From an uncultured Collinsella sp. (GTDB taxonomy: Bacteria > Actinomycetota > Coriobacteriia > Coriobacteriales > Coriobacteriaceae): a DNA stretch of 8,018 nucleotides. Below the pieces are notes generated by a model. The model searched no databases. It saw only the letters and a program-made list of their open reading frames with translations, and had not been told where the DNA came from. The stretch lies in NCBI GenBank assembly GCA_900547285.1, contig URGF01000081.1, positions 1 through 8,018 on the forward strand, written 5' to 3'. The position numbers and the translations under genes were made by a program. Shown here one piece after another: positions 1-6,462 of this stretch (positions within the stretch are counted from its first letter, which is position 1; every line of letters starts with the position of its first letter).

Positions 1-883
1 CATCTCCCAGGGAGAAACGCACGCCCAGGATCTCCACATTTTTGCAGGACTCGGGATCCAGTCCGTCGGTGTTGGGAGAATCGCTGGGATTCTGCACGGT
101 CACACCGATGAATTTCAGATCGTTGCTGAAATAGGGATGCAATGTCCAGGAAGGTGAATTGCAGAAGGTCACTCCCTGTAAAGTCACATTTTTACATCCG
201 CTGATGAAAAACAGTCTGGGGCGGAACGCAATGTTCATGACCTTGGGATCCTTCCACCAGTTTTCCTTAGAAGCGTTGCCGTTGATCTTACCCTGTCCGT
301 AGATCACCACGTCTTCTGCACCGATACCGCAGATGATGCCGGAGAACATAGGTAAGGGATTCCCCTCCCAGGTGCCGAGATTGTACTCGTCGGTCTCATC
401 ATAGCTTTGTAGCATGCCGGGGAATGTGGGGAATTTCTCTCTGTCGGTAAATGCCTTAAGCTCCGCACCCTCTGCCAGTTCGATACGGATGTGGCTTTTT
501 AAGAACAGGCTGGTAATACGGTAGGTTCCTGCGGGGAAATACACTCTGCTGTTCACCGGGCATGCCATGATGGCAGCCTGGATAAAGTGGGTATCGTCGT
601 GCTCACCGTCACCTTTGGCACCGAATCTGGTCACATCCAGGGTCACATACTCATAATCTGTCTTGAAAGATACTTCACCCTGCTTTTCACCATTCACGTA
701 AGCTTCCACCACATATTTCTGATCCGGCTTTAAATCAAACAAGGAAGTGATGGTCTTCTCTGTAGTGAGGGTGGGCTCACCGTTTAATCGTAATTCTATG
801 GGCTGTTTTGTAAAATACCTGCCGCCGTCTGCGATCTCTATAGTCACACTACGGGCAGTATGCATAATATGTCTGATTTCCAT
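1..883 (-). CDS. Glycoside hydrolase family 28 (polygalacturonase-like), partial, C-terminal part off the window
   Basis: The first 294 residues of a pectin-degrading hydrolase, which would cleave alpha-1,4-galacturonosyl links in homogalacturonan or rhamnogalacturonan. I translated it from the ATG at 883-881, which has AGAGGA eight bases upstream. Residues about 10-85 look like a small fibronectin-III-type beta domain (ending GEVSFKTDYEYVTLDV). The right-handed beta-helix domain then opens with the typical VTRFGAKGDGEHDDT at about 86-100. The GH28 motif NTDG is at 271-274, with D273 the first catalytic aspartate. The window ends in the second motif, after SLGD, inside the next Asp codon. The later GHG and RIK motifs are not visible. 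I see no signal peptide, so the enzyme is probably cytoplasmic and acts on imported oligogalacturonides, as in many gut Firmicutes. It lies 19 bases after the gene ending at 903, probably in the same transcript. Codon use is of the left-hand, Firmicute-like type. The family is sure; the exact substrate is not. Confidence 0.9.
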   Translation of the reverse strand, partial: MEIRHIMHTARSVTIEIADGGRYFTKQPIELRLNGEPTLTTEKTITSLFDLKPDQKYVVEAYVNGEKQGEVSFKTDYEYVTLDVTRFGAKGDGEHDDTHFIQAAIMACPVNSRVYFPAGTYRITSLFLKSHIRIELAEGAELKAFTDREKFPTFPGMLQSYDETDEYNLGTWEGNPLPMFSGIICGIGAEDVVIYGQGKINGNASKENWWKDPKVMNIAFRPRLFFISGCKNVTLQGVTFCNSPSWTLHPYFSNDLKFIGVTVQNPSDSPNTDGLDPESCKNVEILGVRFSLGD

Positions 884-902
884 GCGCTGTTTCCTCTCGT
901 TT

Positions 903-1382
903 CTACCTCATGCACTCCTGATATTTTTCCGCTAAAAGTAAATATTCCCCGCATGCCTTCTGTACGGCACCGCAGAATACTTTTTCCGAGGTTTCATCCA
1001 TAGCAAAAGTTTTCGACTTTACATCATAATACTGCTCCAGCATACGCTTCACGGCACCACGGAAATTATCTAAAAGCTCTCTGTAATTCTCATAGATCTC
1101 CGGACTGATCTGCTCTACGGTATGAAGCAGTGCTGCAGTGTAATCCGCGCCGTTTTCCGCGGTGAATTCGCTCTCCGCATGCTTTTTCAGCACACGCATC
1201 TGCGCCATGATATCCGGATATCCTTCCTTTTTATTCTCGGTGGTCTCATATGCCGCATATGTTGGATATACCAGATCCGCAGCCTGATAGATGTTCCTTC
1301 GTCCTGCATCTGCCTGCACCTTTTTTAAGTCAAAGATGTCTTCCTCCGTACGGGGAAGTGCCTTGATTTCCTGAATTGTCAT
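903..1382 (-). CDS. Short GH88/GH105-like helical protein (pectin locus), function unknown
   Basis: A 159-residue, mostly helical protein with no signal peptide or membrane segment. The ATG at 1382 has an ideal AGGAGG four bases upstream. From memory of the family, residues 31-62 (IYQAADLVYPTYAAYET, then NKKEGYPDIMAQ) resemble the helix of GH88/GH105 unsaturated uronyl hydrolases that carries the catalytic aspartate. Residues 81-110 (TAALLHTVEQISPEIYENYR) and 137-155 (CGAVQKACGEYLLLAEKYQ) resemble later helices of the same alpha6/alpha6 barrel. Full GH105 enzymes are about 350-380 residues, so more than half is missing. The position where the catalytic Asp usually sits appears to be Gln33. 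It may be a shortened, non-catalytic paralogue or an accessory protein. The reading frame is clean, with good start signals at both ends, which argues against a simple pseudogene. Its place between uxaA and a GH28 gene supports a role in pectin use. Family placement is by eye only. Confidence 0.55.
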   Translation of the reverse strand: MTIQEIKALPRTEEDIFDLKKVQADAGRRNIYQAADLVYPTYAAYETTENKKEGYPDIMAQMRVLKKHAESEFTAENGADYTAALLHTVEQISPEIYENYRELLDNFRGAVKRMLEQYYDVKSKTFAMDETSEKVFCGAVQKACGEYLLLAEKYQECMR

Positions 1383-1402
1383 AGTTCCTCCTATATAACA
1401 AA

Positions 1403-1440
1403 GGCGTTCTCCTGCACGTTTATTGTAACAAAAGAACGCC
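1403..1440 (-). terminator. Intercistronic hairpin after uxaA
   Basis: The arms GGCGTTCT (1403-1410) and AGAACGCC (1433-1440) are perfect 8-bp complements separated by 22 bases. On the minus strand the second arm is followed by TTTG and the ribosome site of the next gene. The hairpin lies in the 75-base gap between the uxaA stop and the next start. The loop is long and the T-run short, so this could be a weak terminator, a processing site or chance. If it does terminate, it would set the pectinase genes apart from uxaA. Confidence 0.4.
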
Positions 1441-1457
1441 GTTTTGTGTATGATCTT

Positions 1458-2939
1458 TTACAGAGTTACACCCTGCTTGAAAATAGCCATATCATGGAAG
1501 CCTGCTGCCTCGCTGCATACCTGCCTGCCGGAAGCGGTCTCCACTACCAGATCAAACAAAGCCTTAGTCTCCTCTTCCATGGTCTTATCCTCTACCAGTA
1601 CGCCGGCATTGAAATCGATCCAGTTGGACTTTTTGCCTGCCAGGCGGGAGTTGGTCGCGATCTTCATGGTAGGAACCGGAGATGCGAAAGGAGTTCCGCG
1701 TCCTGTGGTAAACAGTACGATATGTGCTCCTGCGGCTGCCAGTGCGGTAGCTGCTACCAGATCATTGCCCGGTGCGGACAGAAGGTTCAGTCCCGGAGTC
1801 TTCACGGTATCGCCATACTGCAGTACGCCCTTGACCAGAGCACTACCGGACTTCTGCGTACAGCCTAAAGACTTATCCTCCAGAGTGGAGATGCCACCCT
1901 TTTTGTTACCTGGGGAAGGATTCTCGTAGATGGTCTGATTGTGGCTCTTGAAGTAGTTCTTGAAGTCGTTGATCAGATCTACGGTCTGGTGGAACAGTTC
2001 CTCGTTGGCACAACGGTTCATCAGAATGGTCTCTGCTCCGAACATCTCGGGAACCTCGGTGAGCACCGACGTGCCGCCGCGGGCGACAACCATATCGCTC
2101 ACGCGACCGATCGTGGGGTTGGCGGTAATGCCCGAAAGACCGTCAGAGCCGCCGCACTTAAGGCCAATGACCAGCTCGGAGGCAGGAATGGGCTCACGCT
2201 TGGCCTGCTTGGCCAGGTCGGCAAGCTCGGACAGGATCTTGTGGCCCTCGACCTGCTCGTCGGCTACATCCTGACAGGTGAGGAAGCGAACGCGCTCGCG
2301 ATCGAAGTCACCGAGCTCGTCGAGCACCTGCCGGTGCGTGCAGTTTTCGCAACCGAGCGACAGGAACAGCACGCCCGCAGCATTTGCGTGACGCGAGAGC
2401 GCCACCAGCAGACGGCGCGTCTGGGCATGGTCGGCACCGGTCTGCGAGCAGCCAAAGGGATGCGGGAAGTAGTAAACGCCCTCCAGCGAGCCCTCGACCA
2501 GATCCTGAGCCTGCTCGCACATGGCACGTGCGACCTCGTTGACGCAGCCGACCGTGGGGATGATCCACAGCTCGTTGCGCGTGGCGGCGCGGCCATCGGC
2601 GCGACGGAAGCCCATAAAGGTCTCGGGCTCAACCGGTTCAACGACCGGATGCGTCGGGTTGTAAGCATACTCGACCTCGCCCGAAAGGTTGGTCTTGACG
2701 TTATGCGTATGAAGCCACTGACCGGGCTGGATGTCGCCCGTCACGTGACCGATAGGAAGACCGTACTTGACGACGTCCTCCCCCGCCGCAATGGCGCGCA
2801 CGGCCATCTTGTGGCCCTGCGGAATATCCTCCGCGGCCACGATCTCGCCCACCCCGGGAACCGCAACGGCGGTGCCCTTGGCAAGCGGCGACAGCGCGAC
2901 GATCACGTTGTCGGCCGGATTGATCTGGATAGTATTCAT
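1458..2939 (-). CDS. uxaA: Altronate dehydratase UxaA; hybrid-looking gene
   Basis: Dehydrates D-altronate to 2-keto-3-deoxy-D-gluconate, the third step of cytoplasmic galacturonate breakdown. At 493 residues it matches the usual full length (about 495 in E. coli). An N-terminal SAF domain (about 1-95, with HTHN at 77-80) precedes the large UxaA domain. That domain shows GFRRADGRAATRN (110-122), HPFGCSQ (160-166), LGCENC (195-200), GLKCGGSDGLSG (259-270) and, near the C-terminus, SAPGNDLVAAT and GRGTPFASPVPTMKIATN. The conserved cysteines suit a metal-dependent dehydratase. The ATG at 2939 gives the standard start; the ribosome site (TAGGA, about ten bases upstream) is weak. It follows uxaB by 78 bases. 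Residues 1 to about 294 are encoded by GC-rich DNA, and residues about 303-493 by lower-GC DNA with different codon preferences. The frame is intact across the join, so a hybrid enzyme could be made if the joint is real. Family assignment is very secure; integrity of the gene is doubtful. Confidence 0.93.
   Translation of the reverse strand: MNTIQINPADNVIVALSPLAKGTAVAVPGVGEIVAAEDIPQGHKMAVRAIAAGEDVVKYGLPIGHVTGDIQPGQWLHTHNVKTNLSGEVEYAYNPTHPVVEPVEPETFMGFRRADGRAATRNELWIIPTVGCVNEVARAMCEQAQDLVEGSLEGVYYFPHPFGCSQTGADHAQTRRLLVALSRHANAAGVLFLSLGCENCTHRQVLDELGDFDRERVRFLTCQDVADEQVEGHKILSELADLAKQAKREPIPASELVIGLKCGGSDGLSGITANPTIGRVSDMVVARGGTSVLTEVPEMFGAETILMNRCANEELFHQTVDLINDFKNYFKSHNQTIYENPSPGNKKGGISTLEDKSLGCTQKSGSALVKGVLQYGDTVKTPGLNLLSAPGNDLVAATALAAAGAHIVLFTTGRGTPFASPVPTMKIATNSRLAGKKSNWIDFNAGVLVEDKTMEEETKALFDLVVETASGRQVCSEAAGFHDMAIFKQGVTL
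2031..2060. other. Composition and codon-use breakpoint inside uxaA
   Basis: To the right of this 30-base stretch, codons are almost all GC-ending (for example GTG, GCC, CGC) and the DNA is strikingly GC-rich: 42 of 60 bases at 2401-2460 are G or C. To the left, GTA, GCA, GGA and AGA become common and GC falls: 22 of 60 bases at 1441-1500. The switch coincides with codons for TEVPEMFGAE (residues 294-303), one of the most conserved parts of the protein, where two unrelated genomes could share an identical stretch. The composition is read directly; the cause is inferred. Confidence 0.75.
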
Positions 2940-2982
2940 TACAAAGAGTCCTAACCCTACAGGTTGAGCAGAAGTCAGCGGA

Positions 2983-3006
2983 CGCCCGCCAGTTGCCCAG
3001 CGGGCG
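2983..3006 (-). other. Intercistronic stem-loop between uxaB and uxaA
   Basis: CGCCCGC (2983-2989) pairs with GCGGGCG (3000-3006) over 7 bp around a 10-base loop, 11 bases beyond the uxaB stop on the transcript. No T-run follows, so it is unlikely to terminate. It may protect or separate the uxaB message from uxaA. Confidence 0.4.
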
Positions 3007-3017
3007 CACAGAAGGAT

Positions 3018-4532
3018 TTAGGCCTGGGCGTTGGCGAAGGCCTGCTTGGCGCCCTCGACGCGCACGACGGCAAGCGCGTTGACGACAAACTCCTCAAGGC
3101 CGGCGATCTGCGTAAGGTCCTCGCCCCACATCTGCTCGTTGCTGAGCACGTCGTGCACCAGCTCGGCATCGTCTGCACCGGCGTGGGCGGCGTAGAAATC
3201 GAGCACGAAGGCATCGTCCTGAGCGGTGTACTCGGTGCCGTCGGCGCGGCGCAGGTGCAGGCCGTCACCCTCGCGAGCAACGAGCTCCTGCGTATAGAAG
3301 GCAATGAGCGTAGCGAGGCTCGTCGCCAGGCACTTGGGCAGGTTACCGGTCTCGGCAACATAGTCCTTGAGCGTGGGCAGGTCGCGAGCACGCCATTTGG
3401 CGGTTGAGTTGAGGCAAATGGAGAGCAGCGCGTGGTCGATAAACGGGTTGTCGAAGCGGTTCTCGACGGCGGCGGCAAAGGCCTTGCAGTCCTCGACATC
3501 CAGATCGGCGGCAAGCGTCGGGATGACCTCGTCGTAGAGCATGGTGTTCATGAAGCCACGGACGGTCTCGTCGTGCATGCAATCGCGCACGATGTCAAAG
3601 CCGGCAACCCAGGAGCCCGGAACAAAGGCAGTGTGGGCGCCGTTGAGGATGCGGACCTTGCGCTTCTTGTACGGGGTGACATCGGGGGTCACAAAGACGC
3701 CCGGCAGGCCGGCCTTCACGAAGGGCAGCTTCTCGGCAAGTGACTCGTCGCCCTGGATACCCCACATCTGGAAGGGCTCGCGCACGGCCAGGAAGGGATC
3801 CTCGTAGCCCAGGCGCTCGGCCACGGCAGCGGCCTCCTTGGGGTCGCGGATGCGGCCGGGGACGATAGTGTCGACGAGCGTGGTGCAGACGGTGCAGTCG
3901 TTGGCCATCCACTGCGCAAACTCGTCCTCCCAGCCCCAGTCGCTCACGTACTGGTTCATGATGCGCAGCAGCTCCTCGCCATTATGGTCGATGAGCTCGC
4001 AGGCGAGCACGATGACGCCCGGCTTACCGGCAGCCCAACGAGTGTGAAGGACCTGGACAAGCTTGGCGGGGAAGCTCGCGGGCGGCATGTCGTCGGCCTT
4101 GCAGGACGGATCGTAGGCAATACCGGCCTCGGTGGTGTTGGAGACGATAATCTCCAAATCGTCGGAGACGGCGACCTCCATCATGGCGTGGTAGTCGTCC
4201 TCGCGATACGGATTGAGACAGCGGCTGCAGGCGCTGATCACACGGGACTCGTCGACCGTGTTGCTGCTCTCCTTGCCGCGCACCAGCACGGTGTACAGGT
4301 CATCCTGAGCGTTAATGCCGTCGGCAAAGCCAAAGGCACCGCTGATGGGCTGGACCATGACAACCTTGCCGTTCCAGCCGGTTGCCTCGTTGCCCATGTC
4401 AAAGAAGCGGTCGACGAAGGCGCGCAGGAAATTGCCCTCGCCAAACTGCAGAACCTTCTCGGGCGCGTCCTTGGGCAGCAGGTAGCCCTTGTAGCCGATC
4501 TTCTCGAGCGTCTCGTAGCTGATGTTCTCCAT
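3018..4532 (-). CDS. uxaB: Tagaturonate reductase (altronate oxidoreductase) UxaB
   Basis: NADH-dependent reduction of D-tagaturonate to D-altronate, the second step of galacturonate catabolism, in the cytoplasm. The protein has 504 residues, slightly longer than E. coli UxaB (about 483), and belongs to the long-chain mannitol dehydrogenase/polyol reductase family. The N-terminal dinucleotide-binding domain shows QFGEGNFLRAFVD (29-41) and SNTTEAGI (131-138). The C-terminal helical domain carries the family catalytic pattern Lys-x4-Asn-x2-His in RKVRILNGAHTA, giving K292, N297 and H300. The ATG at 4532 has AAGGAGAG about six bases upstream, the best ribosome site in the operon. The gene sits 96 bases after uxaC and 78 before uxaA. 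The close alternative in this family is fructuronate reductase (UxuB, glucuronate branch). Placement between uxaC and uxaA and the QFGEGNFLRAF form favour UxaB. Confidence 0.93.
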   Translation of the reverse strand: MENISYETLEKIGYKGYLLPKDAPEKVLQFGEGNFLRAFVDRFFDMGNEATGWNGKVVMVQPISGAFGFADGINAQDDLYTVLVRGKESSNTVDESRVISACSRCLNPYREDDYHAMMEVAVSDDLEIIVSNTTEAGIAYDPSCKADDMPPASFPAKLVQVLHTRWAAGKPGVIVLACELIDHNGEELLRIMNQYVSDWGWEDEFAQWMANDCTVCTTLVDTIVPGRIRDPKEAAAVAERLGYEDPFLAVREPFQMWGIQGDESLAEKLPFVKAGLPGVFVTPDVTPYKKRKVRILNGAHTAFVPGSWVAGFDIVRDCMHDETVRGFMNTMLYDEVIPTLAADLDVEDCKAFAAAVENRFDNPFIDHALLSICLNSTAKWRARDLPTLKDYVAETGNLPKCLATSLATLIAFYTQELVAREGDGLHLRRADGTEYTAQDDAFVLDFYAAHAGADDAELVHDVLSNEQMWGEDLTQIAGLEEFVVNALAVVRVEGAKQAFANAQA

Positions 4533-4572
4533 CGATGTCTCTCCTTAGATTGCTGTTAGCGTGCAGGCAAAA

Positions 4573-4604
4573 CGGGGGCGCCGCGTGTGGCAACGGCGCT
4601 CCCG
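4573..4604 (-). terminator. Terminator-like hairpin between uxaC and uxaB
   Basis: On the minus strand, CGGGAGCGCCG pairs with CGGCGCCCCCG (11 positions, one A-C mismatch) around a 10-base loop and is followed at once by TTTT. It lies 24 bases past the uxaC stop and about 40 bases before the uxaB start. I see no clear second promoter in those 40 bases, so it probably acts as a partial terminator or RNA-stabilising element that sets the ratio of UxaC to UxaB and UxaA. Strength is unknown. Confidence 0.5.
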
Positions 4605-4628
4605 AGTTCGGTGTGATTCGATGCGGGT

Positions 4629-6056
4629 TTAGGCCTCGACGGTATCCAGGTCAAAGCCAAAGTAGCGGACCGCGTTGTTGTAGCTAATGTCGCGCACGAT
4701 GGCTCCCAGCAGCTCCATGTCGGCCGGATACTTGCCCTGCTCGACCCACTCGCCGATCACGCCGCACAGCACGCGACGGAAGTACTCATGACGCGGGTAG
4801 GACAGGAAGGAGCGGGAATCGGTAAGCATGCCCACAAAGTTGCCCAGCACGCCCTCGTTAGCCAGAGCCGTGAGCTGCTCGCGCATACCGATCTCGTTGT
4901 CGTTGAACCACCAGGCAGAGCCGTTCTGGATCTTACCGGCGGTCGGAGCCTCCTGGAAGCAGCCCATGACGGTATCGATCATGGTGTTATCGATGGGGTT
5001 CAAGCTGTACAGGATGGTCTTGGGCAAGCCGCAGGTCTCCTGGATGGAGTTGAGGAAATCGGCCAGCTGGTCGGACGGCGTGTAGTTGGAGATGCAGTCA
5101 TAACCGGTATCGGGGCCGAGCTTGGCGAACATGGCACGGTTGTTGTCGCGCTTGCAGCCAAAGTGCAGCTGCATGGCCCAGCCAAGGCGGACATACTCGC
5201 CGGCGACGAACTGCATAAAGGCCGTCTTGTACTTGAGGACCTCGTCCTCGGTAAGCGGCTCGGCGGCAAGGCCCTTGGCAAAGATAGTCTCGATCTCGTC
5301 GGCGGTAGCCGGAACGTACATAACGTAGTCGAGCGCGTGGTCGGAAGCGCGGCAGCCCAGCTCGTGGGCGACCTCGTAGCGCTTGGAGATGGCGGCCTTC
5401 ATGCCCTCGAAGTCGCTGATCTCAACGCCAGCAACCTCGGAGAGATGCTTGCAGTAGTCGGCGAACTCCTGGCCACGCTCGATGCGCAGGGCGGCATCGG
5501 GGCGCATGGCGGGAACGACCTGAACGTCAAAACTGTCGTCGGCGGCAATCTTCTTGTGCCACTCAAAGCTGTCGGCGGGGTCGTCGGTAGTGCAGATCAT
5601 GCGGACGTTGGACTGCTTGATGAGGTTGCGGCAGGTAAAGCTGGCCTCGGCGAGCTTGGCGTTGGCAAGGTCCCAGACCTCCTGAGCGGTTTTGCCGTTC
5701 AGGACGCCCTCGTAGCCAAAGTAACGCTTAAGCTCCAGGTGGCTCCACTCAAAGACGGGGTTGCCCACGCAACGGCCCAGGGTCTCGGCCCACTTCTGGA
5801 ACTTCTCGCGAGCAGGGGCATCGCCGGTAATGAAGCGCTCGTCGACGCCGTTGGCACGCATCAGGCGCCACTTGTAGTGGTCACCGCCCAGCCAAACCTC
5901 GGTGATGTTCTCAAAACGCTTGTCGTCCCAGATCTCCTTGGGAGAAATGTGGCAGTGGTAGTCAACGATGGGCATACCCTCGGCAAAGTTGTGGAACAGC
6001 TCCTCACCGGTTTTGGTGCTCAGCAGGAAATCCTGATCGTCCATGAAGTTTTTCAT
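4629..6056 (-). CDS. uxaC: Uronate isomerase (glucuronate/galacturonate isomerase) UxaC
   Basis: Isomerises D-galacturonate to D-tagaturonate (and D-glucuronate to D-fructuronate), the first step of hexuronate catabolism in the cytoplasm. It belongs to the amidohydrolase superfamily with a TIM-barrel fold. With the start at 6056 the protein is 475 residues, close to E. coli UxaC (470), and begins MKNFMDDQDFLL like other members. An upstream ATG at 6122 would add 22 residues of non-family sequence and lies inside an operator, so I reject it. AAAGGGG lies about seven bases before the chosen ATG. Metal-ligand residues visible: H34 and H36 in DYHCH, H298 in QLHFG and D413 in LTDSRSF. Other family marks are WLGGDHYKWRLMR (55-67), TTDDPADS (156-163) and AWWFNDNEIGMR (381-392). 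It is the first gene of the operon, directly behind the palindromic control region. Confidence 0.96.
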   Translation of the reverse strand: MKNFMDDQDFLLSTKTGEELFHNFAEGMPIVDYHCHISPKEIWDDKRFENITEVWLGGDHYKWRLMRANGVDERFITGDAPAREKFQKWAETLGRCVGNPVFEWSHLELKRYFGYEGVLNGKTAQEVWDLANAKLAEASFTCRNLIKQSNVRMICTTDDPADSFEWHKKIAADDSFDVQVVPAMRPDAALRIERGQEFADYCKHLSEVAGVEISDFEGMKAAISKRYEVAHELGCRASDHALDYVMYVPATADEIETIFAKGLAAEPLTEDEVLKYKTAFMQFVAGEYVRLGWAMQLHFGCKRDNNRAMFAKLGPDTGYDCISNYTPSDQLADFLNSIQETCGLPKTILYSLNPIDNTMIDTVMGCFQEAPTAGKIQNGSAWWFNDNEIGMREQLTALANEGVLGNFVGMLTDSRSFLSYPRHEYFRRVLCGVIGEWVEQGKYPADMELLGAIVRDISYNNAVRYFGFDLDTVEA

Positions 6057-6080
6057 CAAACAACCCCTTTGTTGGCGGAG

Positions 6081-6099
6081 CGAGCGCACGATGCGCTCG
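6081..6099 (-). other. Stem-loop in the uxaC leader
   Basis: CGAGCGCA (6081-6088) and TGCGCTCG (6092-6099) form a perfect 8-bp stem with a 3-base loop, between the proposed transcription start and the ribosome site (6064-6070). It does not cover the start codon. A role in mRNA stability is plausible; a regulatory role is not shown. Confidence 0.45.
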
Positions 6100-6110
6100 T
6101 TATCCTCTAG

Positions 6111-6122
6111 GTGAACGTTCAC
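6111..6122. promoter_or_regulatory. Operator 1 of uxaC (GTGAACGTTCAC palindrome)
   Basis: A perfect 12-bp palindrome with a central CG, the usual layout of LacI-family operators. It overlaps the edge of the candidate -10 box (TATAGT on the minus strand, 6121-6126) and would cover the transcription start, so binding should block initiation of the uxaC operon. The regulator at 6516-7595 is the obvious candidate; that link is inferred. Confidence 0.8.
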
Positions 6123-6153
6123 TATACTAATTCATTGCGACTTAAAAGGTGAA
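6121..6153 (-). promoter_or_regulatory. Candidate promoter of the uxaCBA operon
   Basis: On the minus strand a -10-like TATAGT (6121-6126, 5 of 6 to consensus) or TAGTAT (6124-6129) sits downstream of a -35-like TTCACC (6148-6153). TTCACC is spaced 18 bases from TAGTAT and 21 from TATAGT. The -35 candidate is part of one palindrome and the start site falls in the other. The exact boxes are uncertain; the location is supported by the AT-rich gap between the two palindromes. Confidence 0.5.
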
Positions 6154-6162
6154 CGTTCACCT
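6147..6162. promoter_or_regulatory. Operator 2 of uxaC (16-bp palindrome containing GTGAACGTTCAC)
   Basis: AGGTGAACGTTCACCT is a perfect 16-bp palindrome whose core repeats the 12-bp operator at 6111-6122. The two centres are 38 bp apart. It overlaps the candidate -35 element. Two identical sites around one promoter point to cooperative or paired binding by a dimeric repressor. Confidence 0.82.
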
Positions 6163-6173
6163 AACCACCATGG

Positions 6174-6201
6174 GGTGAACGGTCGATTTTGCCCGTTCAA
6201 C
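6174..6201. promoter_or_regulatory. Possible third, split operator-like inverted repeat
   Basis: TGAACGG (6176-6182) and CCGTTCA (6193-6199) form an inverted repeat with a 10-base spacer and contain the same half-sites (TGAAC/GTTCA) as the two perfect operators. The wide spacing differs from the contact operators, so it may be an auxiliary site or a decayed pair. Confidence 0.35.
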
Positions 6202-6291
6202 GGTTACTGGAGCCGTGACTTGTATGTATTGCGAATTGGCAGGCGTCCCCGAATACCGAACTTGAGCGCTTTGGCCAGGTGGGTCATGTTC

Positions 6292-6319
6292 CGCCGTGCA
6301 TTTTTGGGAGTATTCAGCA
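6292..6319 (+). repeat. 28-nt repeat, copy 1 of an inverted pair
   Basis: This stretch, with core TTTTTGGGAGTATTCAGCA, matches the reverse complement of 6463-6490 at 26 of 28 positions. It lies in the non-coding gap upstream of the uxaC control region. Nothing in the surrounding reading frames suggests it is coding. Confidence 0.75.
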
Positions 6320-6386
6320 TCGGAGCGCACCGCGCACCGTCTTCGAAGCCCTATCTGATGCTCATATTGCGCCCAATCGGCATAAA

Positions 6387-6427
6387 TAAGTGCCCCCGAT
6401 GGCGAATTACGCCATCGGGGGCACTTA
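6387..6427 (-). terminator. Strong terminator downstream of the LacI-type regulator
   Basis: A perfect 18-bp stem (6387-6404 with 6410-6427) with a 5-base loop. On the minus strand it is preceded by an A/T-rich stretch with TTTT and followed by TTATTTA. It lies about 90 bases beyond the regulator stop codon and insulates the uxa operon from read-through. AAAA follows on the plus strand, so it works best for leftward transcription. Confidence 0.85.
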
Positions 6428-6462
6428 AAACAGTCGTCCTAGCCTCTTTCGGGACACGCCAT

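Noticed and set aside
903..1382. The short GH105-like gene as a plain pseudogene
   Set aside because: It has a clean frame, a strong ribosome site, and normal spacing to both neighbours. Nothing in the sequence shows a frameshift or remains of the missing parts nearby.
1941..2954. Plus-strand open frame of 337 codons opposite uxaA
   Set aside because: Antisense shadow of the GC-rich half of uxaA; no recognisable domain and no ribosome site.
6081..6099. Leader stem-loop of uxaC as a riboswitch
   Set aside because: A simple 8-bp hairpin only. There is no multi-helix fold, terminator alternative or known aptamer motif.
4788..6110. Plus-strand open frame of 440 codons opposite uxaC
   Set aside because: It mirrors uxaC, which has all family motifs. 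The antisense frame is open because GC-rich codon bias leaves few stops, and its product is a low-complexity Gly/Val/Leu/Ala-rich sequence without recognisable domains.
4629..6122. Longer uxaC starting at 6122
   Set aside because: It adds 22 residues absent from the family. Its start overlaps a palindromic operator, and the 6056 start has both a ribosome site and the family-typical N-terminus.
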